Source: Xanthomonas cassavae CFBP 4642
Lineage (GTDB): Bacteria; Pseudomonadota; Gammaproteobacteria; Xanthomonadales; Xanthomonadaceae
Reading direction: 5' to 3'
Assembly: GCF_000454545.1 (NCBI RefSeq)
Contig: NZ_CM002139.1
Coordinates: forward strand, 2,591,766-2,629,771
Length of the DNA: 38,006 nt
Shown: positions 23,045-32,892 of the stretch, piece by piece
How the letters are laid out: the number at the start of each line of letters is the position of its first letter
How positions within the stretch are numbered: position 1 is the first letter of the stretch
The notes under the pieces: generated by a model
Seen by the model: only the letters and a program-made list of their open reading frames with translations
What the model was told of the DNA's origin: nothing
Database searches by the model: none
Program-made: the position numbers and the translations under genes

Positions 23045-23228
23045 ACCAACGATTAGCTACCACAGGACGCATGGCGACGATCCCTCCGGCAAGTGGGTCC
23101 AAGCTGCTGCTCACAAGCGGCACCTGGCTTCGAACCGACGCAGGCAGCCCCCCCCCTGGAGGGCCAGCAAGTGTTTCAGCGAGGCAGGTCCACTGCCCGG
23201 AGCCGAAACGAGTGCCCTTGAGCAGTCT

Positions 23229-23690
23229 CTAATGCCCCTCCACCACAGCTGCCACACGCTCGAAGTTGCGGTCTTCCAGATCCTCCCTGGCGATCCCAAA
23301 AGTCGCTTGACCGCAATCTCCGAACGTGAGGTCTATGGCAGCCCCCCCCCAGCTGCAGCAGACAGACCGGATCTCCCTCGATACCGATGGTTCGCGCCGG
23401 GCGATCAATGATGATGCCCACTTGCGGAAAATCTTCTTGGTAACCCAGCCATTGGGCAGGGAATTTCCAGGATCCGGACAGCGGCCGTTCCCAGTGAAAG
23501 ATAGCGCCAGCTTTGGGCACCTGCCCCGTTGCTGCTACCGCCGCTCCCAATCGGAGTTCCGACCACCGTCGTGGGTAGGCGTTCGGGTCGTGCCCCGAGG
23601 GGGCATCCTGCAGCAGCATCCCCTGTGGCCAAGTATCCATCCGAGTTCACCAGGTAATGGCCAGCATGGCTCCGAATACGGACTGAAGGA
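23229..23690 (-). pseudogene. DUF1963 (YwqG-like) gene, 5' truncated and frameshifted
   Basis: On the minus strand one frame reads LLQDAPSGHDPNAYPRRWSE, IFHWERPLSGSWKFPAQW, FPQVGIIIDRPARTIGIEGD and VCLLQLGG. The next frame then continues AAIDLTFGDCGQATFGIARE and ends DLEDRNFERVAAVVEGH-stop. These are the middle and end of DUF1963/YwqG proteins ('LLQ.....G...GD.G...F.I...DL....F..V'). The shift falls in a nine-base G tract (C at 23342-23350); eight would restore the frame. The N-terminal half is missing. The tract length suggests slippage, by decay, phase variation or sequencing error. Confidence 0.7.
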
Positions 23691-23753
23691 CTATCACGGG
23701 TGCTTATCAGGACAACCGAGCGTCGCCGTCGCGGTAGCAATGGCGTCCCTGCT

Positions 23754-24740
23754 TCACCGCCCCAGGCGGTCCAGGGCTTCGGCCAGCTCCGGCGCCAGCG
23801 GCGCGCTGAGCACGTAAGGGGTCTTGCCGGCGTCGAACGCGAACTCCAGCGATGCGGCATGCAGAAACAGCCGCTTCAGGCCAAGCTGCTCGCGCAGGCG
23901 CTTGTTGACCTCGGCCTCGCCGTATTTGTCGTCGCCGGCCACCGGGTGGCCCAGATGCTGGGCATGCACACGGATCTGGTGGGTGCGCCCGGTCTCGATG
24001 CGGACCTCGCAATACGAATGCCCACCGCGCCGTTCCAGCAACCTGAAGTGGCTCAGCGAGGGCTTGCCGATCGCATTCACCTGCACGTGCCGCTCGCCGC
24101 CCTGGCGCAGGCCGATATGCAGGGGCGCATCGACCGTCATCACCCCATCGGGCATGCGCCCGACCAGCAGGGTCAGGTAGCGCTTGGTAATGCCGCGGCC
24201 TTCGACGCGGTCGTCCTCGCGCATCAGCGCCTGCAATTCGGTCAGCGCCGAGCGTTTCTTGGCCACGATCAACAGGCCGGAGGTATCGCGGTCGAGCCGG
24301 TGCACCAGCTCCAGGCTCTGGTTCGGGCGGAGCGCGCGCAGGGTTTCGATCGCGCCGAAGCTGATGCCGCTGCCGCCATGGCTGGCCACGCCCGAAGGCT
24401 TGTTCAGCGCCAGCAGGCGCGCGTCCTCGAACACGATCGCCGCTTCCAGCCGGGCCAGGAACGATGCCGGTGGCGCAGTCTTGTCGCCGTCCTCGGTCAC
24501 GCGCACCGGCGGGATGCGGACTTCTTCGCCGCCTTCCAGCTTGCGTTCGGCCTTGGCCCGCCCGCCATTCACGCGCACCTGACCGCTGCGCACCAGCTTG
24601 TAGATCAGGCTACGCGGCGCGCCCTTGAGCTGGCCGAGCAGGAAATTGTCCAGCCGCTGCCCAGCACGGTCTTCCGGAACTTTGAGAATGCGCACGCCCA
24701 CACGGTCGGCAGGCGGCTTGGGGGGCTGGGGGTCGGTCAT
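23754..24740 (-). CDS. rluC: 23S rRNA pseudouridine synthase RluC
   Basis: The protein has 328 residues, the normal length. An S4 RNA-binding domain lies at ~25-75 (AGQRLDNFLLGQLKGAPRSL, GQVRVNGGRAKAERKL), then the RsuA/RluA catalytic domain with HRLDRDTSGLLI (catalytic D150), ALNKPSGVASHGG and IETGRTHQIRVHAQHLGHPV. It modifies U955, U2504 and U2580 of 23S rRNA in E. coli numbering. It is divergent from rne, the conserved arrangement in gammaproteobacteria. Confident. Confidence 0.96.
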   Translation of the reverse strand: MTDPQPPKPPADRVGVRILKVPEDRAGQRLDNFLLGQLKGAPRSLIYKLVRSGQVRVNGGRAKAERKLEGGEEVRIPPVRVTEDGDKTAPPASFLARLEAAIVFEDARLLALNKPSGVASHGGSGISFGAIETLRALRPNQSLELVHRLDRDTSGLLIVAKKRSALTELQALMREDDRVEGRGITKRYLTLLVGRMPDGVMTVDAPLHIGLRQGGERHVQVNAIGKPSLSHFRLLERRGGHSYCEVRIETGRTHQIRVHAQHLGHPVAGDDKYGEAEVNKRLREQLGLKRLFLHAASLEFAFDAGKTPYVLSAPLAPELAEALDRLGR

Positions 24741-25142
24741 CCGGCTGTTTATTCTGTTACACTCGGCGAGCGAGATAAGGGTTTGATTTCGTTGGAAGTT
24801 GATTGGCCAGAAGCCTGACTTCCGATGATTCCGGCACAGTGCGCGACCACCGCCCCCGGGGCGGCCATGTTAGCGGCTCACCGGCCTGCCCGGCCATCGC
24901 CAGCGGTCTTTGACCATTGCGTTGAACATGTCCCGTGCGCGGCCCCGGTATCGTCCGGACGCAGCGCCGGCCCTGAAACACCTAAAAAACTTTAAGAGAA
25001 GCGCTCCCGCGGCCTGCCGTGGTGTTGCAGCGCTGGAAACCCTAGCCAGGCCTGTCCGCGCGTTGCGCGAAAGGCCGGCGACCTGTTCCAGAGGCGAAAC
25101 GTCACGGCGTTCCGCGCGGTAGAGCGCGCGAGGAACGCAACA
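24741..25142 (+). promoter_or_regulatory. Long leader between rluC and rne
   Basis: The 402-base gap contains no gene I can support. In gammaproteobacteria rne has a long structured 5' UTR through which RNase E degrades its own mRNA, and the same is likely here. Visible elements are a possible -10 (TACACT near 24757), a GCCCCCGGGGC palindrome near 24852, an AAAAAACTTTAAGAG stretch at about 24983 and a GC-rich stem region (CGCGCGGTAGAGCGCGCG) just before the start codon. Confidence 0.5.
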
Positions 25143-28100
25143 ATGAAGCGAATGCTGATCAACGCAACGCAGGCCGAAGAGCTGCGCGTGGCGATTGTGG
25201 ACGGCCAGACCCTGTACGACATCGACATCGAACAGCCGTCCAAGGAACAAAAGAAGTCCAACATCTACAAGGGCCGTATCACCCGGCTCGAACCCTCCCT
25301 CGAGGCGGCGTTCGTGGACTATGGCGCAGAGCGCCATGGTTTCCTGCCGCTGAAGGAAATCTCCCGCGATTATTTCCAGGCCGGCGTCGACCACAACAAG
25401 TCGACCATTCGCGAGCTGCTGCGCGAAGGCCAGGAAATCGTGGTACAGGTCGACAAGGAAGAGCGCGGCAACAAGGGCGCCGCCCTGACCACGTTCATCT
25501 CGCTGGCCGGCCGCTACATGGTGCTGATGCCCAATTCGCCGAGCGCCGGTGGCGTCTCGCGTCGGATCGAAGGCGAAGACCGCGCCGCGCTGAAGGAAGC
25601 GCTGGACAAGCTCGATATCCCCGACGACATGGGCGTGATCATCCGCACTGCCGGTGTCGGCCGTGACGCCGAAGAACTGCAGTGGGATCTGGATTACCTG
25701 CTGCAGACCTGGAAGGCGATCGCCGAGGCGGCGCTGAGCAAGCCGGCCGCGTTCCTGATCTACCAGGAATCGCGCCTGATCATCCGCGCCCTGCGCGACT
25801 ACCTGCGCGCCGATGTCGGCGAAATCCTGGTCGATACGCCGGAGCTGTACGCCGACGCCCAGGAATTCATGAAGCAGGTGATGCCGCAGAGCCTGCGCAA
25901 GCTCAAGCACTACACCGACGATATCCCGCTGTTCAACCGCTTCCAGATCGAATCGCAGATCGAAGGCGCCTATGAGCGCAACGTGCGCCTGCCCTCGGGC
26001 GGCTCGATCGTGGTCGACCAGACCGAAGCGCTGACCGCCGTCGACGTGAATTCCTCGCGCGCCACCAAGGGCAGCGACATCGAGGAAACCGCGTTCCAGA
26101 CCAACCTGGAAGCGGCCGAAGAAGTAGCACGCCAGCTGCGCCTGCGCGACCTGGGCGGCTTGGTGGTCATCGACTTCATCGACATGGCCTCGTCCAAGCA
26201 CCAGCGCGAAGTGGAAAACAGGCTGCAGAACGCGCTCAAGTACGACCGTGCGCGCGTGCAGCTGGGTCGCATCTCGCGCTTCGGCCTGATGGAAATGAGC
26301 CGCCAGCGGCTGCGTCCGAGCCTGGGCGAATCCAGCCAGATCGTGTGCCCGCGTTGCGATGGCCATGGCCGCATGCGCAGCGTCGAGTCGCTGTCGCTGT
26401 CGATCATCCGCGTGGCCGAAGAGCACGCGATGAAGGAGAACACCGGGCAGGTGCTGGTACAGGCGCCGGTGGAAATCGCCAACTACCTGCTCAACGAAAA
26501 GCGCAGCGCACTGCGTGAGATCGAAAAGCGCCACGAGTCGCCGATCATCATCGTGGCCGACGAGCAGCTGCATACCCCGCACTACGAAGTCACGCGTCTT
26601 CGCGAGAACGAGTTGGGCGAAGACAGCGGCAAGCCCAGCTACCAGCGCGGCACCCCGCGCAAGTTGCCGGTGCATGCGCTGACCAAGGCGCAGTTGAACA
26701 TCCCGGCCGCCCCGGCGGTGACCTCGATCAAGCCGAGCCAGCCCGCTCCAGTGCGCGAAGAGGCCCCTGCCCCGGTTGCGCCTGTCGCCGCGCCGGCACC
26801 GGTGGTGACCGTGCCGATTCCGGCGCCGGTCACCGGCGTGGTCGGTTGGCTGAAGCGTATTTTCGGTGGCGTCGAGCCGGTCGCTCCTGCGCCCGAGTCG
26901 ACTCCGCGTCCGCGCCAGAACGATGCCGGCCGCGCTAACCGGAGCGAACGCGGTGAGCGCGGCGGTCAGCGCCGCGACGGCCGCGATACCCGTAATGGCG
27001 GCCAGAACCGCGGCAATGGCGGTAATGGCAACGGCAACGGTGCCAACAAGGAGCGTCGCGACGAGCGCCGCCAGCCGGCCAGCGGCCAGGGTGCGCAGAA
27101 CGGCGCCCAGGCACAGCAGCAGGTGCAGGTGTCCAAGCCGCCGCGCAACGAGGCGCAGGCACCGAAGCAGCAGCAACCGCAGCAGCCCCAGCAGCAGAAG
27201 CCCAAGCCGCAGAACCAGCCCCCGCGCCCGCCGCGTGCGCCCGCACAGCAGGACGGCGCGCCGTCCGAGCGTCAGCCGCGTCCGGCACGCCAGGATGAGG
27301 GGACGTCGACAGCGCAGACCACCACCGCGACTGCCGCAACGGCAACGACGTCGAGCGTGGCGTCGGCCATCGCCGAAGCCGCTGCACCGGTCAACACGCA
27401 GAGCAATGCCAACGAGGCGACCCCGGCGCATCCGGTCGAGGTCGTGGTAGGCGAAACCACTGCCGACCGCGGCACCGACGCGAATTCGATCGCGCCGGTC
27501 CAAGACGCCTCGGGCGACGATGCGGCCAATGGTGAGGGCGGAAGCCGTCGTCGTCGCGGTCGTCGCGGCGGACGCCGCCGCCGTCGTGGCGCCGGTGCCA
27601 ATGGAGAGGGCGGCGGCAGCGTCGATGGTCTGGAGGCCGACGATCTGGACGGCGATGCCGACACCGATCTCGACGGTGATGGCGAAGGTGACGATGCCGG
27701 TCCCCAGGCCCACGCCTCGGCCGCGCCGCGTGCCGGCCAGCCGGAGTTCGACTTCGACGACGACGCGCCGGCAGCTGCCGCGCGCAAGCCCGAAGCCGCC
27801 ATGCAGGCAGCTGCCAAGCCGCGCCCGGTTCCCAAGGAACGTGCAGAGCCGCAAGGCGGCAGCGAGACGGACTCGACCACCGCGCCGGTTTCCAACGCCG
27901 TGCCGTCGTCGCAGCCCTCCGCAGCGGCACCGGTTGCCGCAGCTGATGCCGCTCGCGAGCGTCCCGAGGCGCCGGCTGTTGCCGCAGAGGCACCTGCCAA
28001 GCCTGCCCCCGCTGCGATGCCGTCGACGGTCGTCGGTGCAGACGTTGCTGCAACGCAGTCGGTACAGCAGCGCCCGGCTCCGGTCGCCCCGCAGGTCTCC

Positions 28101-28823
28101 GCTGCGCCGGCACCGGTGACTGCTCCGGCACCTGTCGCTGCGACCGCCAACCCGGTATCCCCTGCGGTGACTTCTGGGACTGCGGCCGCCGCATCGGTGC
28201 CAGCTGCTGCGGCACCGGCACCGGCTGCTGTAACGCCGGTGGCAACAGAGGCCGAGGCCGGCGCTCAACGCCAGCCCTCCACATCGGCCAACGCCGCTGC
28301 GCCCGTGGCCGACAAGGCCGCTGCACCGAAAGCCGACAAGCAGGAGCACGCTGCTTCGGCAGCCGCTGCAACGCCTGTGGTGCAATCGGCGCCGGCGCAA
28401 GCCACCACCGCGAAGCCTGCTGCCGATCTGCCTGCGGCGACGCCAACGGCGCAGGCGGCAGTGGTCACGGTCAATGCGCCGCACGCTGCACCGTCTGCCC
28501 CGCAGGCACCGCCGGCCGAGGTCGCTGTCACTTCCACTGCCGCGGTCGTGCCGACCAGCTCCGCGGCAGACGCCGCACCAGTGCGCAAGCCCTATACACC
28601 GGTGCAGACCACCCTGCTCGATGCGCTGAGCCCCAACGATGCTGCAGCCCCCGCATCCTCGGTCAGCGAAGCGCCGACAGCCCCTGCCGCAATGCAGGAG
28701 ACGGCGGCAGACAAGCCCAAGCCGACGGTGATCGTGTCCGAGGCAGCAAAGCCGGTTGCCCTGTCGCCCGACGCCGATGAGGCGAAGGACGACGACAGCA
28801 ACAAGCCGCGTGGCGATCACTGA
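25143..28823 (+). CDS. rne: Ribonuclease E
   Basis: The protein has 1226 residues (E. coli 1061). The N-terminal catalytic half aligns closely with E. coli: S1 domain at ~37-120 ([35 protein letters not shown]), 5' sensor and RNase H-like regions, DNase I-like site with D301 ([12 protein letters not shown]) and D344 (VVIDFIDM), and Zn-link C402/C405 ([11 protein letters not shown]). Residues ~565-577 ([13 protein letters not shown]) form the amphipathic membrane-targeting helix at the same position as in E. coli. The C-terminal half is disordered and Ala/Pro/Gln-rich, with Asn/Arg/Gly and Arg-rich RNA-binding patches ([15 protein letters not shown] at ~802) and an acidic stretch ([19 protein letters not shown]). 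It is the scaffold of the degradosome and initiates mRNA decay and rRNA/tRNA processing at the inner membrane. Partner-binding sites in the tail cannot be assigned. Confidence 0.97.
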   Translation: MKRMLINATQAEELRVAIVDGQTLYDIDIEQPSKEQKKSNIYKGRITRLEPSLEAAFVDYGAERHGFLPLKEISRDYFQAGVDHNKSTIRELLREGQEIVVQVDKEERGNKGAALTTFISLAGRYMVLMPNSPSAGGVSRRIEGEDRAALKEALDKLDIPDDMGVIIRTAGVGRDAEELQWDLDYLLQTWKAIAEAALSKPAAFLIYQESRLIIRALRDYLRADVGEILVDTPELYADAQEFMKQVMPQSLRKLKHYTDDIPLFNRFQIESQIEGAYERNVRLPSGGSIVVDQTEALTAVDVNSSRATKGSDIEETAFQTNLEAAEEVARQLRLRDLGGLVVIDFIDMASSKHQREVENRLQNALKYDRARVQLGRISRFGLMEMSRQRLRPSLGESSQIVCPRCDGHGRMRSVESLSLSIIRVAEEHAMKENTGQVLVQAPVEIANYLLNEKRSALREIEKRHESPIIIVADEQLHTPHYEVTRLRENELGEDSGKPSYQRGTPRKLPVHALTKAQLNIPAAPAVTSIKPSQPAPVREEAPAPVAPVAAPAPVVTVPIPAPVTGVVGWLKRIFGGVEPVAPAPESTPRPRQNDAGRANRSERGERGGQRRDGRDTRNGGQNRGNGGNGNGNGANKERRDERRQPASGQGAQNGAQAQQQVQVSKPPRNEAQAPKQQQPQQPQQQKPKPQNQPPRPPRAPAQQDGAPSERQPRPARQDEGTSTAQTTTATAATATTSSVASAIAEAAAPVNTQSNANEATPAHPVEVVVGETTADRGTDANSIAPVQDASGDDAANGEGGSRRRRGRRGGRRRRRGAGANGEGGGSVDGLEADDLDGDADTDLDGDGEGDDAGPQAHASAAPRAGQPEFDFDDDAPAAAARKPEAAMQAAAKPRPVPKERAEPQGGSETDSTTAPVSNAVPSSQPSAAAPVAAADAARERPEAPAVAAEAPAKPAPAAMPSTVVGADVAATQSVQQRPAPVAPQVSAAPAPVTAPAPVAATANPVSPAVTSGTAAAASVPAAAAPAPAAVTPVATEAEAGAQRQPSTSANAAAPVADKAAAPKADKQEHAASAAAATPVVQSAPAQATTAKPAADLPAATPTAQAAVVTVNAPHAAPSAPQAPPAEVAVTSTAAVVPTSSAADAAPVRKPYTPVQTTLLDALSPNDAAAPASSVSEAPTAPAAMQETAADKPKPTVIVSEAAKPVALSPDADEAKDDDSNKPRGDH

Positions 28824-28876
28824 TCTTCACGTGATCGATCGGGCTGGCCTGTGAGCTAACGGGCCATGTCGGCATG

Positions 28877-28907
28877 AAAAACAGCGGCCTTCGGCTGCTG
28901 TTTTTTT
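28877..28907 (+). terminator. Rho-independent terminator of rne
   Basis: AAACAGCGGC, loop CTTCG and GCTGCTGTTT form a ten-pair stem with one wobble, followed by seven T. It lies 53 bases after the rne stop. Confidence 0.9.
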
Positions 28908-29227
28908 ATGTGCGTCAGCAGGCGGGAGCACTGCACATGCAGCGGCGCATACCCCGAGATGGTTTTTTCAGTCACCGCGTTTCTGGGCAGTACGCCGACA
29001 ACAAGTTCACGCGGATGATGAGAGAACCCTTCGTGCGTTGGGCCGCGACAACGGCTGAAGCTTGCTGACGCCTCCCGGCCACTCCCGCAGCAAGGCGCTT
29101 TGCACGTCGCGTGCGTGATCACGCGCAGCGCCAGGGCTGCACATCTGCATCTGACGCGCATCGTTATCCTCCGGGTCGGCAGGCGCCTTGCCCTCCAGAC
29201 GCGGGGTAGTCCAAACCGAGAACAGCG
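28908..29227. other. Gene-free stretch after rne
   Basis: A 320-base segment with scattered short open frames that show no family motifs and no consistent codon bias. I see no repeat, RNA gene or clear promoter. The following DUF1963 pseudogene starts at its right edge, so this may be its former upstream region. Confidence 0.3.
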
Positions 29228-30155
29228 ATGACGCAACGTCTCGAGACAGCGGAATTTTCCATCGGAGCCAATCCGATCTTCGACAACACACGCGTGCTCG
29301 GCGGCTCGATCAGTCTCGGATACGCGCAGCAGACCACGTTCTCGCCGCAGATCAGCGTGTGGACGGCCGCTGCGGAGCGCAAGCTGTCAGCAAAGACCTG
29401 GCTGACCAAATTGACGCGCGACGACGACCCGGTGATCGAGCGCAAGGCGGTCGCCTTTGCCACAATGCACGGCCAGACGATTGGCCGATGTTCAGACACG
29501 CTTTGACGCAGCTATCGCCACGCTTGGCCTGGACGGCAAGCGTGAGATCTTGCGCCGGATCGTAGCGCCCTCGGTTTCTCTGACCGAACTCGGCGTTGCG
29601 GACTCGGACATGATCGGCATCAGCCGTGTTGGCGGTGCACCTGATCTTGCTGAAGGACAGGGCTGGCCACGCGATGCCAGCGGGTTTTATCTGAACTTTC
29701 TGGCGCAGATCGCGTTGTCTGGACTGCCGGAACGTGCGGAAGTCCTGCCAGGGGCGGGACTGCTGGCGTTTTTCACCGGATCGGACTACTCCGATTGGCG
29801 TGTCGTGTTCACTCCTCCGGACACCGCGCTGGTGGCCCACGTCCTCCCCCAGGGACGCAATCGATACCACCGAAGCGGCGATGCGCAAGGTCGTCTGGGA
29901 CGGTGAGCAGCAGCGCTTCGTCGCCAACGGCGCCAACGTGGACGGGTTGTCGCTCGACACCGACGAACCCGGATACCTGCAATTCCGGCGAGACGGCCAG
30001 GCGACGATGGTCTTCGCCTCCGAATACGAGATCAGCCGATCGGCACAGGCATTGCGGCTGGAGCGATCGCTCAACGCGCCCTCTTCCTGGCGCATCGCCA
30101 GGATGCCGCGAAGGGCGACTTTTCGCGCGTTTATGCGCTGGTGGAGTCCAGCTGA
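29228..30155 (+). pseudogene. DUF1963 (YwqG-like) gene with three frameshifts
   Basis: The remains are spread over three frames. 29228-~29480 reads MTQRLETAEFSIGANP... to DPVIERKAVAFAT. About 29485-29855 reads ADVQTRFDAAIATLGLDGK, SRVGGAPDLAEGQGWP, FYLNFLAQIALSGLP, GAGLLAFFTGSDYSDWRVVF and VAHVLP. About 29865-30070 reads DAIDTTEAAMRKVVWDG, GLSLDTDEPGYLQF and ATMVFASEYEISRSA. After a third shift it ends LFLAHRQDAAKGDFSRVYAL...S-stop at 30155. 'GG.P.....WP' and the final 'F.RV' element are DUF1963 hallmarks. It is a different copy from the relic at 23229-23690. Three independent shifts argue for real decay rather than one sequencing error. The function of the family is not established. Confidence 0.7.
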
Positions 30156-30251
30156 CGCTGCAGACGGGCCAGCGAGCGCAGTGCGGCGGCACGGCGTGGT
30201 TTGACGATGTCACTGCGCGCTGCGGGCAGGACGCTCCCCAAAGACGTCGAC

Positions 30252-30899
30252 TTACAGGACCCTGGACGGATCGGTCAGGCCATACTGATTGGCCAGCCGC
30301 GCCAGCGCGATGTTGTCCTGGATGCCGACCTTTTCGAACAGCCGCGCCTTGTGCGTGTTGATGGTCTTGGCGCTGAGATTCAGCCGCTTGGCGATGTCTT
30401 CCTGGCGCAGGCCCTGGGTCAGCAGCAAGGCGACCTCCAGCTCGCGTGGCGACAATGCGTCGAATGGCGAACTGCCACCTTCCAGATTGGACAGCGCCAG
30501 ATTCTGCGCGATTGTATTACCCAGATAACGCCGACCCAGCGCCACTTCACGTACTGAGCGCAACAACTCGTGCGCGTCGCCGCCCTTGCCGACATACCCT
30601 GAGGCGCCTGCTTCGAGCAACCGCTTGGGCAGCGGGCCATCTTCCAGCACGGACACGATGATGACGCGCGTGCCGTAGTCGCCCTTGACGATGCGTTCGG
30701 TGATTTCCAGGCCGCTCACGCCGGGCAGGTGCAGATCGCACAACACGATATCGGGCTTGAGCTGGCGGATCTGCGGCAGCGCCGCTTCGCCGCTGTCTGC
30801 CTCGCCCACCACATCGACGTCCACTTCCTTGGACAGGATCATCTTCATGCCGGTACGCACGAGTGCATGATCGTCGATCAGAAAAACTCTGATGGTCAT
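30252..30899 (-). CDS. gacA: GacA/UvrY-type response regulator
   Basis: The protein has 215 residues. The receiver domain (1-120) has the acidic pocket DD at 9-10, phospho-acceptor D55 (IVLCDLHLPG) and the conserved K in SGYVGKGG. A LuxR/NarL-type HTH lies at ~150-210 (LSPRELEVALLLTQGLRQED, IAKRLNLSAKTINTHKARLF). Overall length and segments such as MTIRVFLIDDHALVRTGMKM and RYLGNTIAQNLALSNLEGGS match GacA/UvrY. In gammaproteobacteria it is phosphorylated by GacS/BarA and drives small RNAs that titrate RsmA/CsrA, affecting virulence, motility and secretion. The sensor kinase is not nearby, as usual. Another NarL-family paralogue remains possible. Confidence 0.85.
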   Translation of the reverse strand: MTIRVFLIDDHALVRTGMKMILSKEVDVDVVGEADSGEAALPQIRQLKPDIVLCDLHLPGVSGLEITERIVKGDYGTRVIIVSVLEDGPLPKRLLEAGASGYVGKGGDAHELLRSVREVALGRRYLGNTIAQNLALSNLEGGSSPFDALSPRELEVALLLTQGLRQEDIAKRLNLSAKTINTHKARLFEKVGIQDNIALARLANQYGLTDPSRVL

Positions 30900-31108
30900 C
30901 CTTGTTGTCCTCGCTGTGCGGCTGGCTGGTGCAGCCTAGCTCCGTGAATAATTCAGGGCAAGCTCGATGCGACGTATTACGCAAGAGTTAGAGCGATAGA
31001 CGCCCGTTCTACGGGCAGCGACACGTGTTTGCCTGTGTCGTCGCCGTGTGTTGGCATGATGCAAGCGCCTGCAATGCAGGCCGTATCGGGCAACGCAGTC
31101 GCGCCCGG

Positions 31109-31870
31109 TCAGATTTTCACTGGCTCGGTGGTCCGCGCATTGTCCACCAACGGGCGCAAGTCGGGATCGAGTGCGACACGCTCATCGAACACGAAGCAGC
31201 GGCCGTCGTAGCCCTCGCCGCCGACTTCTTCGAAATAGCCCAAGATCCCGCCCTCCAGTTGCAGCACGTTGTCCATGCCATCGGCCTGCATCCAGACAGC
31301 GGCCTTTTCGCAGCGGATGCCACCCGTGCAGAAGCTCACCACCGTGGCATCGGTCAATGCAGCGCGGTGCGACTCCAGCGCGGCAGGCAGGTCGGTAAAC
31401 TTGTCGATCGGCAGGGTCAACGCGCCACGAAAGGTGCCGTAGGCCACCTCCTGCGCATTGCGTGTGTCCAGCAGTACCAGCGGACGTCCCTGGTCGTCCT
31501 GCCCGTTGCGCAGCCACTGCTGCAGCACCGCAGGCGTTACCGCAGGCGCGCGACCCGGCAACGGCGAGGCATCGTCGCGGCGGAAGCTGATGATCTCCGG
31601 CTTCACCTTGACCTTGAGCCGTGCGAACGGCTGCTGCGCGCTGTGGCTGTACTTGATGCGCATCTGCGCAAAGCGCGGGTCGGCCTGCAGCCATTGATAG
31701 AACGCCTGAACCTGGTCGGCTTCGCCCGCCAGAAACAGGTTGATGCCTTCCTCCGCGATCAGCACGGACCCCTTCAGTTCCTGCTGCTGCGCCTGCGCCA
31801 GCACGCTGTCGGCCAGGCGCTGCGGGCCGTGAATGGGAACGAATTGATAAGCTGCGGTGTTGGTGATCAT
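31109..31870 (-). CDS. trhO: tRNA uridine(34) hydroxylase TrhO (rhodanese-like)
   Basis: The protein has 253 residues. The N-terminal acylphosphatase-like UPF0176 domain (KGSVLIAEEGINLFLAGEAD, FARLKVKVKPEIISFRRDD) precedes a rhodanese domain with LVLLDTRNAQEVAYGTFRGA and the active-site loop FCTGGIRCEKAAVWM. TrhO makes 5-hydroxyuridine at position 34 of certain tRNAs, oxygen-dependently, the first step of cmo5U formation. The upstream 153 bases contain no gene. Family assignment is firm. Confidence 0.94.
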   Translation of the reverse strand: MITNTAAYQFVPIHGPQRLADSVLAQAQQQELKGSVLIAEEGINLFLAGEADQVQAFYQWLQADPRFAQMRIKYSHSAQQPFARLKVKVKPEIISFRRDDASPLPGRAPAVTPAVLQQWLRNGQDDQGRPLVLLDTRNAQEVAYGTFRGALTLPIDKFTDLPAALESHRAALTDATVVSFCTGGIRCEKAAVWMQADGMDNVLQLEGGILGYFEEVGGEGYDGRCFVFDERVALDPDLRPLVDNARTTEPVKI

Positions 31871-32024
31871 CCGGCTATTTTAAAGCGCACGCCCCCGGGG
31901 AGCGAGCGCTTGCCAGTCAGTTGCCCCGATCAGACCTGATTGCGCCCGCTGCTGCATGCCATTGCGCACCCGGCTGCGAGACGCAGCGAGCGACTTTGGG
32001 CACTGACGCTACAGCTGGCGGCGG

Positions 32025-32390
32025 TCAGCCGCGCAGCAGCAGGAACGGCAGCAACACCAAGGATGCGACGATCAGCATGCCCAGCAATGTGGCGATCACG
32101 AACACCGGGCGCTTGCGCAGCAATGCACCGAAGGTTTCTGCAGTGCCCGCGGCGATGGCTTCCTGGCGCTGTGCGCGGGCAATCGCGCCGCGCTGGGCCT
32201 GATAGGCATCCAGCACCGCCTTGGCACGCGGATAGTCGGCGTCGTCACTGAGCCAGATGCCGCCTGCGGAAATGCCCCAGTTGCTGGGCCGGGTTTCATA
32301 GACCGGCATGAGCTGCTCGCGCAACAACGCCCGCACCTCGTCGGCTTCGTCATCGGGAACATTGCGCAGGTTGAGCAGCAGCTTGGCCAT
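32025..32390 (-). CDS. DUF6164-family small membrane protein
   Basis: The protein has 121 residues. A soluble N-terminal part (MAKLLLNLRNVPDDEADEVR, ETRPSNWGISAGGIWLSDDA) looks like a DUF2007-like signal-transducing fold. A helix and a C-terminal membrane anchor follow (VFVIATLLGMLIVASLVLLP, end FLLLRG). I recognise it as DUF6164 of xanthomonads and pseudomonads; the function is unknown. It is divergent from the FKBP gene with only 47 bases between, so the promoters overlap. Confidence 0.7.
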   Translation of the reverse strand: MAKLLLNLRNVPDDEADEVRALLREQLMPVYETRPSNWGISAGGIWLSDDADYPRAKAVLDAYQAQRGAIARAQRQEAIAAGTAETFGALLRKRPVFVIATLLGMLIVASLVLLPFLLLRG

Positions 32391-32437
32391 GGGGCGATGA
32401 TAACGGGAGCCAGGTGCGATAATGGCCGTCTTCCTTC

Positions 32438-32881
32438 ATGGACATGCCCATGCGCCTTAAGCTGACGCTCTGTGCCGCCCTGCTGCTTGCCAGTTGTGCG
32501 CCCGCCCTGCCGCCCTCCGGTGGCACCATCGCCAGCTTCGAGCGGATCGACCGCACTGCCGGTACCGGCGCAGAGGCCACGCCCGGTTCCCTGGTAACGG
32601 TGCATTACACCGGCTGGCTGTACGACGAAAAAGCCGCCGACAAACACGGCAAGAAGTTCGATAGCTCGCTGGACCGCGCCGAACCGTTTCAGTTCGTGCT
32701 GGGTGGCCGCCAGGTGATCCGCGGTTGGGACGATGGCGTGGCCGGTATGCGCGTGGGCGGCAAGCGGACCTTGATGATCCCGCCGGACTACGGCTACGGC
32801 GACAACGGCGCAGGCGGCGTCATACCGCCGGGCGCTTCGCTGGTGTTCGATGTGGAATTGCTCGGCGTGCAGCCGCGCTGA
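32438..32881 (+). CDS. FKBP-type peptidyl-prolyl isomerase lipoprotein
   Basis: The protein has up to 147 residues; ATGs at 32438, 32444 and 32450 are all in frame, and the last gives the cleanest signal peptide ([16 protein letters not shown]), a lipobox ending LLAS-C. The FKBP domain is complete: [80 protein letters not shown] and [10 protein letters not shown]. It should speed proline isomerisation in envelope proteins from a membrane-anchored position. The HI0933-type flavoprotein gene starts 11 bases later, so both are probably one transcript. Confidence 0.92.
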   Translation: MDMPMRLKLTLCAALLLASCAPALPPSGGTIASFERIDRTAGTGAEATPGSLVTVHYTGWLYDEKAADKHGKKFDSSLDRAEPFQFVLGGRQVIRGWDDGVAGMRVGGKRTLMIPPDYGYGDNGAGGVIPPGASLVFDVELLGVQPR

Positions 32882-32892
32882 GTGCGACAGTG

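Noticed and set aside
24870..28820. A 1316-codon open frame antisense to rne
   Set aside because: It is a shadow of the GC-rich, low-complexity rne coding sequence. The translation is Arg/Gly/His-rich without any family motif, while the plus strand has the complete RNase E signatures.
32725..32892. N-terminal extension of the flavoprotein frame into the FKBP gene
   Set aside because: The extension overlaps the FKBP coding region in another frame, and the FAD Rossmann motif begins right after the ATG at 32893.
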